From contig JAHNZQ020000010.1 in the NCBI GenBank assembly GCA_019155205.2, positions 653,074-717,073 of the forward strand: 64,000 nt of DNA. Direction: 5' to 3'. The stretch's first letter is position 1, and every line of letters begins with the position of its first letter. The notes below the pieces were generated by a model. It saw only the letters and a list, made by a program, of their open reading frames with translations, had not been told where the DNA came from and searched no databases. This DNA is from Gracilaria vermiculophylla. Its lineage: Eukaryota; Rhodophyta; Florideophyceae; Gracilariales; Gracilariaceae. Shown in pieces: positions 1-9,299 of this stretch. Made by a program: the position numbers and the translations under genes.

Positions 1-654
1 GTTGAGCAATTTGCTCACGCTACATGTCAGGATGAGACCCGAATGAGGCAGCTTATTGGAATTAACGAACTGCAAAAGTCACTTCACGACATGCATAAAA
101 ATGTCGAATCGACAGTGACGAAGAACCGGACAAGAAGTGTCGAGCGTCATAACAACAAAACCAATGTACGCCGCAGCGAAATAGAGGTTGGCAGTTTTGT
201 TTTAGTTAGAGAAGCACAGTCGCGAAGGACCCACAAGTTGCAGTTTATGTGGAGAGGTCCGCGACGGGTGGTCTCGACGAAGTCAGAGTGGGTCTTTGAA
301 GTCGAAGACATCATCAACCAGAAGAAGCAGTTGGTGCATGTGTCTAGAATGATACTGTACCGCGCAGACCTGGATGGGAAGGAAGTTGATCCAGCATTAC
401 TTGAATATGCGCGCACTAACGAAACCGAGGTACAGACGGCAGACTCGCTTTGTGATATCCGTGATGGACCCAATGGTATTGAACTATTAGTTCAGTGGCA
501 AGGTTTTCCCGATGAGGTAGACCGAACGTGGGAGCCACTCGGAAACGTAGCAGAAGATATACCTGTAGTTTTACAGGATTTTCTTTATACGACGAAGAAG
601 AGAGATCTCAAACAACGAGCTATGCGACATTGCTTTCCTGAAGAAACAAACTAA
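1..654 (+). mobile_element. Ty3/gypsy chromovirus integrase C-terminus with chromodomain (5' truncated by window)
   Basis: The frame is open from base 1 to a TAA at 652-654, so this is the 3' end of a longer pol gene. After a coiled integrase tail, about residues 60-115 look like the GPY/F module of Ty3/gypsy integrases, with FVLVREAQSRRTHKLQFMWR and then a short HVSRMILYRADL strand. Residues 135-185 match a chromodomain, with LLVQWQGFPDEVDRTWEP as the core and aromatic residues in the usual places. Chromodomains on integrase define chromoviruses and steer integration to modified histones. No lesion is visible in this part, unlike every other retroelement in the window, so it could belong to a fairly young copy. 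No LTR can be delimited in the 230 bp that follow; that stretch contains a run of 14 A at 776-789. Confidence 0.85.
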
Positions 655-888
655 CATTGTTTCTGAGGCCACTGTAGCGCGTACGAACTCGATGTTAGTC
701 GCTGTCGGTTATCTTGAGCGCCGTGGAGCCAGTGCTCCCAACTTCAAATTAGAATCTTGGCAATCTACACTACTTAAAAAAAAAAAAAAGCCCTGGACGA
801 CGAGGAGCGAGAGAGAGCTCCTGATCGATCCGTTGGCCTTTGCTTCTTGCCTGGGAGCGAATTGCGCGAAGTCCCGCGAATCCGCATA

Positions 889-1210
889 CTATCTCAGAAC
901 TTCCCACGCTCCAATGAAGTTGAAACGCTCTCCGACGTCCTCTGTTGGAGACTTAATTCCGATACCGTCGTAAAGAGCTGTTTTCATTCGCTGCAAATCT
1001 TTTGCGATATATCCTATCGGATTCAGCCGCACGGTTTTGGGGCTTATAATGCTCGTTGTAGAGCTTTGCAATAGCGTCATAGAACAGCTTCTTGTTCCGA
1101 TCAGTACTAACAATTGGGTCTTCTGAGGTCTTTATAATTGCTCTCGAAATTGCTGTGTCCTCTCGAGGAAAAAATCTCGGTCCCCGTATGGTGAGTTTCT
1201 TTGGCTCCAT
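889..1210 (-). pseudogene. Myb/SANT-like (no-apical-meristem-associated type) transposon-linked protein, frameshifted
   Basis: The minus strand starts at an ATG at 1210 and reads MEPKKLTIRGPRFFPREDTA, then SEDPIVSTDRNKKLFYDAIA. This is the pattern of the short Myb/SANT-like domains found beside harbinger-type transposases and in plant NAM-associated proteins. Near 975-1000 the frame changes: the next part continues in another frame and ends in FNFIGAWEVLR, a piece typical of the downstream half of this domain, followed by a stop at 889. It is therefore a broken copy. No matching DDE transposase is visible next to it; bases 1211-1542 show no convincing gene. Confidence 0.5.
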
Positions 1211-1542
1211 TGCATAAAATCGGTTTTTGCAACAAGTTGTGGTTTCACCGCAAAGTGTAAGAAGGGAAAGACAGTGAAATGCCGCAATCTACTCATTCAC
1301 AGTCCAGTGTTTCGCTTTTTTGGTACCAAAACGCCAACTATTGGTTCATTCACAGCCTCGCGCGTGGATAGTGCTTTGTCACCGTTATTTTCTACAGGTA
1401 AGTATTTCACGACCAAATCAGGACGCTTTGGTTTAGAAATACGAACCTGTTCAAAATTTTGCTCCTATTCTCGCCCCAGCGGAGATGGTATAGACAGCAA
1501 AATAATTCATTAATGTTTTGTTGCAGCCCGTTGAAGATACCC

Positions 1543-2858
1543 TTATGGCGACTCCGTACCTATTTTTTCCACCTTTTTGCGGAACAATGCAAATACGGCG
1601 TTTGGGCATTGAACTGGTTTAACTGCTGATTGTTGAAATTTAAGTATTATACCAGGAATTCTTAATACATTTTTTGAAATCAACGCATGTATTATACTGC
1701 CTGCCATGGCCATATAACATTCTTGACAATAAACTCCATACGTTTTCAAAGGGGTTTAAGTCCGATGAGCGCGCTGGCCTTTGCATGCGTTTTATGTTTG
1801 CTTCTTGTCGCCAGTCTGACACCAATATAGACTTGTGTACCGGGGTATTATCTTGTTGAAACACAAAGTATTCTCCGTGTACACAATATGCATAAGGTAG
1901 CATATCTTTATAAAGAACTTCTTGGTAGTATGCAGAGTCTATATTTCCGTCAATAAATGTTGGAAAACAGATGAGCTATTTGCGCTATACTCTCTTGTGA
2001 CACAGGGCGCACACTTCACCATTTGAACTATCAACACGCCCCCTCGCCCTGTACTTCCTTACAGAACGAGACCTCGAGCTTACAGTAGCCAATCTTCACT
2101 ACTGCTGTACACCTGTACAATTTCTCAGGCTCACGTCACTTCTGGGAGTCGAACCCAGGGTCCTAGCAATTAGCTGGACCCATAACCTGTTGGAAAACAG
2201 ATGAGCTATTCGCGTTATACTCTCTTGTGACACAGGGCGCACATTTCACCATTTGAACTATCAACAATAAATGCAGTATCTGCTTTTGCATATTTTGGCA
2301 TAGCAGTCCGTACCGTTACAGAATTGCCTCCAGAGTGTCTTGTCCAGAATTCAGAGCGTTCTTTTCTAAGTTCACGCCAACCACACTTATAACAATCTGT
2401 ACCACCCACTTTGAATTTTTTTCTTCCGAAAAAATGGACTGTGTCCCGCTGATCTTTTCAGTGCGCCATATTTGCACACCAAGATATCATGTTTTGTATA
2501 TGAGGATCTTCTAGAATAAATGTTTTCTTCATTTTAATAAACTAGAACAAACTCTTATTGATTTCAGGGATAAACGCTGGATATAGGTACATTACAGAAA
2601 AGTTTTATGTAGTTTATTGCACGAAAAATTTTTCCGACACAGTTTCCAGTTTAAAACGCATTTATCTGCAAGACCTAGAAAGTATAGATTCCCTGTAGAT
2701 ATTTATATTCCACAGCTTGCTGGAATTTTAAGGAAACGGAGACTTGTGACAAGATATCGCTTCAAATGTCGGCCACTTTCAGCATATGATTTTTAATCAG
2801 CTTTCAAGTATATGATTTCAAGCTCTTTGGAGCGCAAAAGAGGTAATTCTCGAGCCAT
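1543..2858 (-). pseudogene. Tc1/mariner transposase relic (copy a), interrupted by a TRIM element
   Basis: Reading the minus strand from ATG 2858, the N-terminus (MARELPLLRSKELEI) is a helix-turn-helix start shared with the other Tc1 copies in this window. A middle segment at 2215-2409 carries WRELRKERSEFWTRHSGGNS, the usual GGxSV region. The catalytic block at 1640-1903 holds FQQDNTPVHKS (second Asp) and DLNPFENVW (the Glu of DD34E). Several stops and frame shifts separate these pieces, so it is dead. It is split at 1958-2266 by a 309-bp miniature LTR element. Removing that insertion and one target-site copy rejoins sequence that aligns with Tc1 copy d near 12600-12650. Terminal inverted repeats are not clear at the left end. 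Confidence 0.8.
1958..2266 (-). mobile_element. TRIM (miniature LTR retrotransposon), complete copy 1
   Basis: Two 79-bp direct repeats (1958-2036 and 2188-2266, three differences) start with TG and end with CA, and are flanked by the 5-bp duplication ATAAA (1953-1957 and 2267-2271). The 151-bp interior has no ORF. On the minus strand, directly after the right-hand LTR, 2187-2173 reads GGTTATGGGTCCAGC. This is complementary to the anticodon arm of initiator tRNA-Met with one mismatch, the primer site used by copia-type elements primed with a half tRNA. A purine-rich tract (GGGCGAGGGGGCG, minus strand, 2049-2037) touches the other LTR as a polypurine tract should. Orientation is therefore minus. 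The element inserted into Tc1 copy a. The interior also has a T-arm-like hairpin (GGGTTCGACTCCC). Confidence 0.9.
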
Positions 2859-3164
2859 TTTGACAAGATGTTGTGTATGTAGTGCCAAGATTGTGAAATG
2901 AATTTATTTTATACTTTATGCAAAAGGTAAAATACAGTACTACTTCAGAGCATTTTCTATGCGTAATATGAATTTGAAACGAATAGTGTCCAAGATGTCT
3001 CACACGTTTGACCTTTTCAGTCGTCCGAGACAAAAACACGAACTATAACGAAAACACCGACATAATACAGTGCTTTCAAAAGTTTCAGACATCTATAAAG
3101 CCCGACAAAATGTGCGATGGTACCTACTGTAATCTTATGTTTCCTTTACACCGTTTAAGTTCCC

Positions 3165-4212
3165 GTTTCAAATAGATAGGACATTTCGAACTCATGCGTG
3201 ATTATTTCCACAATAAATTGGTTTTCTCACAAAGAATTAAGATCTTCTACTTTAGAAGCGTGAAACACAAGACTTCAAACAACACAAATCTGGGCCTTTA
3301 TTTTCATTTTTTTTTATCATTTTCATAAATATGTACTGCAATATAAAATTAACGGTTTATTGATAGCCTAATAATATTCAGCTGCAAAAATAAGCATTCT
3401 TTTCTGTTAGAATATTACTCTGGTAAAGTATTTTGTACTAAATTCTCCATGAAAAGAACTGTCGATTTATAAACCAGGAACAAAATGGTAATGAAAAACG
3501 GTTTAAAATTCTTTAAATTTATAAAACTGAACCAACTTTCACTTTGGAAGCTTAAAATAAACAAAAAAATATACTGTTGTGTGCTATGAGAACTGAAAAA
3601 AGGCAGTTGTGTAAAGAATGAATTTTAAATTTAGTAAAACTTTGATGTAAATAAATTACAGTATTTCACGGATCTTTCTCATAAGCAAAATAAAGCAATA
3701 AAATGTAAACATATTAACGTTCTATGACAGCTTATTTTATGCTATTGACTATATTTTCGGTGCATAATTACTACATACGAATGCTTTTCGATAAGCATGC
3801 TTTCTTACAGTGTTTTATAAAATTTTACATATCTCGTTAGAAATGTTTATTGCTTTTTCATCAAGATGCGGGTGCAGTTTGGTAATCTACAAAGATGAAA
3901 AAAGTTTCTTTCTTGACTATAAAGTAATGTGACGCATGTATTTATTTTTTTCCTTCACTATGAAGTTTTTGAAAAAGAATAAAATGTGCTCGTTCAAATG
4001 CGTCATGGCCATTACGGGTCTTTTTGAACAGGTTTTGATTAAAAAGAACTATCTTAGATAGCGCGAAAGCTATGAAGATTTTAAGTGTAGACCGTTTGTG
4101 AATCGCTATGCAGAAGCTTTGAATTAGTATTAATTTAGTTTACAAAAGCGAAAATTAACTACTGTAAAAGGAAAAATGAAGTTTAAAAGTGAAATGTTCT
4201 ATGAATTGGAAA
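3165..4212 (-). repeat. R1: about 1.05-kb non-coding repeat, copy 1 (inverted)
   Basis: This AT-rich block aligns along its whole length, in reverse, with 55994-57070 and 58424-59461. Its ends, GTTTCAAATAGATAGGACA on the left and a matching ATGTTCTATGAATTGGAAA on the right, are inverted versions of each other, like the TIRs of the other R1 copies (TTTCAAAA..TAGGACA). No ORF longer than a few dozen codons is shared by the three copies, so R1 behaves as a non-autonomous DNA element related to the local Tc1/mariner TIRs. Confidence 0.65.
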
Positions 4213-4214
4213 GG

Positions 4215-4684
4215 GAATTTTAACTTGAATGTTTTTGAAAACTTATCAGTCAGAAAAATAAATATTTCTGATTCTTTTTTCCAGTATGCTTTTCCAGCAA
4301 ACCAGTCAACTCTCTTTTGTTTGTGATGGTCTTCAAGAAGAATTGTTTTTTTCTTTTTTTTGTACTTAAATAAATTTGTGTTGTTTATCTGCCTACATAC
4401 ATTTAACATAAAAACTTTGACACTGAAATTCATTCCAATTGTTTTCCACGATACGTTTACGTTGCAAAATTCTCTTTTAATTTCTTTTTGTATAATGGAC
4501 TGAGCTTTTTAGGGCGTTTTCGAGATCAGTTGAATTCATAAAGAGTCGGAATTTTGAAAAAAGTAGCAATTTTGACCCTAGAACGCTTCAAATTTTGAGC
4601 GATAGCACTGTTGGGGTGTTTATCGGCGTTTAACTTTAGGATTTGAAGCTGTTCTTGCTTTGAAAGTGGAGGACCACGAGCCAT
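4215..4684 (-). pseudogene. Tc1/mariner transposase N-terminal fragment (copy b)
   Basis: From ATG 4684 the minus strand starts MARGPPLSKQEQLQI, the helix-turn-helix start seen in the neighbouring copy c. Further on, 4155-4433 contains LLEDHHKQKRVDWFAGKAYW, which matches the stretch just before the first catalytic Asp in Tc1 transposases. The frame breaks in between, and the C-terminal half with the remaining catalytic residues is missing because repeat R1 begins there. Confidence 0.7.
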
Positions 4685-4864
4685 TTTTTTCGAAAGAAGA
4701 AGGTGTACATATCTTTTTGAAACAAATGCTATTTAGACTATGTGCACAATCTCGCCTAAAGTACAGTTTTGGAGCACTTTTTAGGGGTAATTTGATTTTG
4801 AAACGCACTGTACCTCATTAAAAGTCTATGCACGGTTTCCTTTGTAAAAAACGGTTTTCGATAC

Positions 4865-6146
4865 TACAGACTGTTTCAAAAACATACGACATGCTGTGAA
4901 ATCTCAAAAAACTACCAAATGTATACTGTACGCCTACAAAAATAGGTTTCAGAAAAAAGTAAAGTCAAAAAACCGTTTCAAAAACATATGATCAGCAATA
5001 ACAAATCTTTGCTGCGCGACGCTCAATAGTTTATTTTGCATTCTTTTTGATGTATAACGCTAATGAGAAGTTTTGGCATCGAATTGATGTACTTTTCCAC
5101 AGTTGAAACTGTTATAGATTTCCAGCAATTTTTAATACAGTTTTTGAGTTCAAAAACTGTCTAAACATGCCTTCCATGCACATAAACCATCCTTGCCAGC
5201 AGTCTCCAAACGTTTTCAATTGGGTTAAAATCTGGTGCGCGCGCTGGTAACTCTAGAACAGATACTTTAGACTCCTGTAGTCAATTTTTGATTCAAGATG
5301 AAGTGTGTACAGGCGCAGTATCCTGTTGAAAAAAGAAAATTTCTTCGTGAAAACATAAACCAAGCGGTAGAAAATAACTTTATAGAACTTCTTGATATTT
5401 TTACGCACTCATGTTTGTTTCAATGAAGGCAATTTCCGTCAAACCGTTTTTAGAAATACCTGCCCAAACCACTACAGAGCCTCCACCTGAATGCCTGGTA
5501 TAAAAGTAATGACGTTGTTTACGAAGATCGTGCCAAATAAATTTTTAGCAATCTGGTCCCTCCAAATTGAACTTTTTTTCATCATTAAGAATAATATTTT
5601 CCCATGTTTTTCTCCATTAGGCTTTTCAGCACACCTGATAACCTTTTTGGGCTTGTGATGGTCTTGGAGAAAGAAAGTGTTTTTCATTTTTTTATATTTA
5701 AATAAATTTGTGCAGTTTATTTGCCTCCATATATTTGATTTAGAAACGTTGCGATTAAGATTAATTCTAATTGTTTTGCACGATACTTTTCCTTTGCACA
5801 GCTCCCTTTTTCATACCTCTCTTATCTACTGGGCGGAGCTTCTCTGGGCGTCCAGAAGATGATTTTAAGCACTATAGAGTCGGGTTTTATAGAAAAGTAG
5901 CAATTGTGACCCTAAAACACTTTGATGTTTTAGTGATAGCACTGTAGGAATGTTTCTTGGCGTTTAATTTAACGATTTGAAGCTGTTCATGTTTGAAAAG
6001 TGGCGGGCGTCGAGCCATTTTTATTATAAAGAAGAAGGTGTACATATCTTTTTGAAACGATTCTACATAGACTATGTGCAAAATCTAGTCTACAGTACAG
6101 TTTTGGCGCACTTTTGAGGGGTAATATGTTTTTGAAACGCACTGTA
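4865..6146 (-). mobile_element. Tc1/mariner element (copy c), full length with decayed transposase
   Basis: The left end TACAGACTGTTTCAAAAACAT and the right end, the inverse of TACAGTGCGTTTCAAAAACAT, form terminal inverted repeats 1282 bp apart with TA at both edges, the size of a Tc1/mariner element. The transposase runs on the minus strand from ATG 6018 (MARRPPLFKHEQLQI) to about 5020. Recognisable parts are QDHHKPKKVIRCAEKPNGEK, FQQDTAPVHTS (second catalytic Asp) and DFNPIENVWRLLARM (catalytic Glu). At least two in-frame stops and a frame shift break it, so it is not functional, though all three catalytic positions still look readable. Confidence 0.8.
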
Positions 6147-7815
6147 CTTTACAATGCACATGCTAACGTACAGCAAGTGTGTCTAGTTGAGAATAAACGC
6201 CAAAGCTTTGCTTACATCTAGTTTACAGAGTGGACCTAAAGAATCAATAGGCACACAACACCGTACTACTGAACGGCAAGAGTTTGCGCTCTACGAAGCT
6301 GTTCAAGTACGCCTGTAGTTCAGTTGAAGAAACAGACTGTGCCACATTGCCTCTTTCTCCAGCACATTTTGTGAGAGTAAGAAAGAGCCCGGTGGCCTTA
6401 TTCAGGTTTCGCGCACTGTATCAAGCTGCACAACCACGCCTGTTGCTGAGTTGAAGGAACAGAGTCTGCCACCTTGCTTCTTTCTCTCTTACACATCGTG
6501 ACAGTATGAATGAGGCCGGTGACCTTATTCAGGTTACGCGGACTGTACATGAGTCCACTCCTGAAGATTTCCGAACGGCATGTTTTTGTCTGTTTGTCGG
6601 GGTACAGAGAATACGGTCACCTTGTCGCAAGTAGTCCGTATGGCGATTGTGTTGAGATTACAGTCATCTCCATTATTAGCTTCTAACGATAAAGAAGGAC
6701 AGCCAGAACGTGTGTTACATAGGATTAGCGATGTTGCGTCCTCATTTGTTCAGATCCAATTTGACAAAGAAGTTGATCATCAGTCCGGTTGATGTTGGCT
6801 AAGGAAGACATGTGACCATAAGATGATAGAGGAAAAATAATACAGACTTGATGCAGGAAAGCGCCATGACCTGATAGGCCATAATATGCGACTCATTAGT
6901 ATGCAGCTTGTCTTGATGAGCCATTCTATCGACGAGTGGGGATGAGGGATTGAAAGCAGAAATACATTAGTGAGGATAACCCTTTGCATGAAAGAAAGCC
7001 AATGATGATTTCCTTGGAAAACACAGCTATCAGATTGAGCGTAACACGGTTCTAGTTCTGTAACCAGAGTGGCCACTTTTTCTAGGACGCATTATAGGTC
7101 ATTGAGGGTACGTAATAAGCCTATGCGTCACGAGAAATCGACATATAGCAATCATTCTTGAAAAGCAGGGAAGGCAGAAAAATCCAAACATCATGCCAAA
7201 CACGGCCATGATAAACATCATTATTGCTACTCCGAAGTGGTTCCTCACGAAGCTGAAATTACTTATTTTTGAGTAGTTGCACTCAATTGCCATTTCTGTG
7301 GATCATGATTGTTTGATAGCTCACAAATACTTCGAAAGGCCCATGTCTCAAGAATATGGTATCCGTCCAGAGCCAGCTAGAGTGATTACTGCATTCGTTT
7401 AATGATGCATCTCGGTAAGTTTTGTTCATAAACCTGTTCTTTTCGCATTTTACTTCACTGAACTATAAATTTCTGCCCCTCTTCTTCACCAGCATTTTCC
7501 ATCTTCCCGAAGACTTTCGTAGCAAAGGGTTTCGAGAGTATATTGCTCTTCAGGTCCGAGACTGGAGTACTTGAAGGAGGGAAACTTTTCACATGCCGTC
7601 TTTGATTTATTGTTGCGTTGAAGAGGTGGTGCGCATTGTAGCTTTTGAATATTAAAGATTAGGCGATGCGCACGTGTAGAGATGGAATACCCCTCATGAA
7701 TAACGGCGACGACAACCTCGACGTGTTAGCGTGTGCACAATGGGGATAAGGGGTAAGTGCGCGTCATTCGATTGTGATGCTCATGTGATTTTCTCTTGTT
7801 AGGAATTGGGGTATC
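6147..7815. other. Intergenic stretch without a supported gene
   Basis: No ORF here resembles a known family, and short ORFs on both strands (64-98 codons) lack conservation signals. The only structure seen is a diverged tandem duplication at 6295-6548. The base composition rises toward 8 kb as the APRT gene begins. Confidence 0.5.
6295..6548. repeat. Diverged tandem duplication, about 127-bp unit, two copies
   Basis: Unit 1 (6295-6421) and unit 2 (6422-6548) both run from AAGCTG through CGCCTGT, GAGTTGAAG or CAGTTGAAG, GCC-CCTTATTCAGGTT and CGCG-ACTGTA. Identity looks like roughly three quarters by eye. There is no coding frame in common. It may be a decayed minisatellite or subterminal repeats of a transposon. 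Confidence 0.6.
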
Positions 7816-8095
7816 TCACAGCACCTTGCAGCATTCTGACGACGAGGGTGCCCACCATGCACCGCGGTGCTCTTCGCCCATAGAAGCTCCGTTAACAGGG
7901 GCCACACCAACGCGCCGAGAGTAGAAATTGTTGATGGGATTGCAAACAAAGACGATTGTGACGTTGGGGTCGTTAGTGACAAGCACAACGCACCATCTGT
8001 GTACAGGAAACTGAAGACGGAAGGCGGGATGCGCATATACAAAGCGGAGAGTGGTATCTACAGCGAGAAACTGAACAGGCAGCCGCGTTACAGAA

Positions 8096-8919
8096 TCATA
8101 CGCATGGAGCACCGTCATCGGAGAAACAGATCAAGGAATGAAGGTCGATATAGCCTTCCTCTTTAAGGCGTCTTCTTCCACACAATTGAGAAGAACAGAG
8201 CTCGATAAGCACGGCAACCTCAACGATTGTAGCACCGGCATTTCTCAGTAAGTTGCAGGCAGCGCGGGCGGTCCCGCCAGTGGCGAGGAGATCATCGACT
8301 AGCAAGACGCGAGGAGTGGCGACACTCGAGGTTTCAAAAAGGTCGGCGGGCATTTGCAATTGACCTCTACCATACTCCATTTCATAGGGCTCCGATAAGA
8401 GCGAGGACGCATCGTCATCCCCCGGGGGCAATTTGCCCGCCTTTCTGACCATAATGAAGCCGCAGTTGAGCTTGTAGGCAACTGAAGGGGCGGAAGAAAA
8501 GCAGAGGAGTCAGCATTGATGATGTGAGACAGGAAGATTGAGAAGAACAACATACGGGCACACGCTAGAGTGAAGCCCCGAGCATCGATGCCGGCAACGT
8601 GGGTGAGATGACCACCACCGTAGCGGTCGGCTAGGCTGTCTATGCAATGCCTGAGGGCGCGGGCGTCAGCCAGCAAGGGGCTGATGTCGAGAAAGGTGAT
8701 GCCTGTGCGCGGCCAGTTGGGAGTGTGATGGATGAAAGAGCGGACGTAGGGCTCGTGCATGCCGAGGGAGCCGAGTGCGGGCATGGGAGGGGGGGGGAAG
8801 GCGGGCTTGGGGTCCTTTTCATCGTCGCTGAATGCCTCGGGAGGGGGAGCGGATGCGTCGAGGGAGGGAGCAGCGGCAGCGGCGGCGGCAGCGGCGGTGC
8901 TAGCGGCGGGGAGGGACAT
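8096..8919 (-). CDS. APT: Adenine phosphoribosyltransferase (two exons)
   Basis: APRT makes AMP from adenine and PRPP in purine salvage, in the cytosol or plastid. Exon 1 ends at 8556 in GIDARGFTLACA and exon 2 (8481-8096) opens LAYKLNCGFIMVRKAGKLPP. The 74-bp intron (8482-8555) starts GTATGT and ends TTCAG, and splicing restores the family sequence exactly. The PRPP-binding loop is VLLVDDLLATGGTA; LDISPLL is the conserved N-terminal part. From ATG 8919 the product is 249 aa, and from ATG 8760 (MHEPYVRSF) it is 196 aa, nearer the usual 180. The extra 53 residues are poly-Ala, Pro and acidic, and could be a low-complexity or targeting extension; the frame stays open to 9249. The gene diverges from the kinase to the right. 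It is one of the few spliced genes here. Confidence 0.92.
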
Positions 8920-9299
8920 CGGGCGGTGGGGGGGAGGGGGGGGGATGAGGAGTGGACGCGGATGCGTAGGGGGTGGTTCAGGCGGGGACACGGGCGGGCG
9001 GTTTCGCTTGCGGAGGGTAGCAGAGGCGCGGGCCCGATCGACGGCTGCGTAAAAACGGCCGCCTCGCGCATTTGTGTTCGGTTTCATTGCACCAAAGCGG
9101 CGCAAGCGCGCGCACAGCAATGTGGCGCTGCTGCGCGCCGCGCTTACAGCGGCACGCGCCGTCCTCACGGCCGTTATTCCGGCACTGGCCACGCTGGCAC
9201 AAAACCTCCGCGCTCGCGCGAACGCACTCACAGAACGTACTCGAGCCACTTGCCCCTCACCACCGCGACCAACTCCGCCCGTACCGTGGCGCTCACCCC
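8920..9299. promoter_or_regulatory. Divergent promoter region between APRT and the kinase
   Basis: About 380 bp of very GC-rich sequence separate the preferred APRT start (8919, minus) from the preferred kinase start (9300, plus). Both frames stay open without stops across much of it because of its composition, so upstream starts cannot be excluded. No TATA-like element is evident. Confidence 0.4.

Larger units (their letters stand above)
3066..4812 (-). mobile_element. Composite Tc1/mariner element with TIRs, holding repeat R1 and a transposase fragment
   Basis: The left end TACAGTGCTTTCAAAAG (3066-3082) is an imperfect inverted copy of the right end TTTTGAAACGCACTGTA (4796-4812), with TA at the outer edges as in Tc1/mariner insertions. 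Inside lie a full copy of the non-coding repeat R1 (3165-4212, inverted) and a truncated transposase N-terminus (4215-4684). The structure suggests that R1 replaced or inserted into the C-terminal part of a Tc1 element. The short spans outside these two parts show nothing else. Confidence 0.6.

Noticed and set aside
7816..8118. Possible third exon of APRT
   Set aside because: APRT already ends properly in exon 2 at 8096; the downstream frame shows no family similarity.
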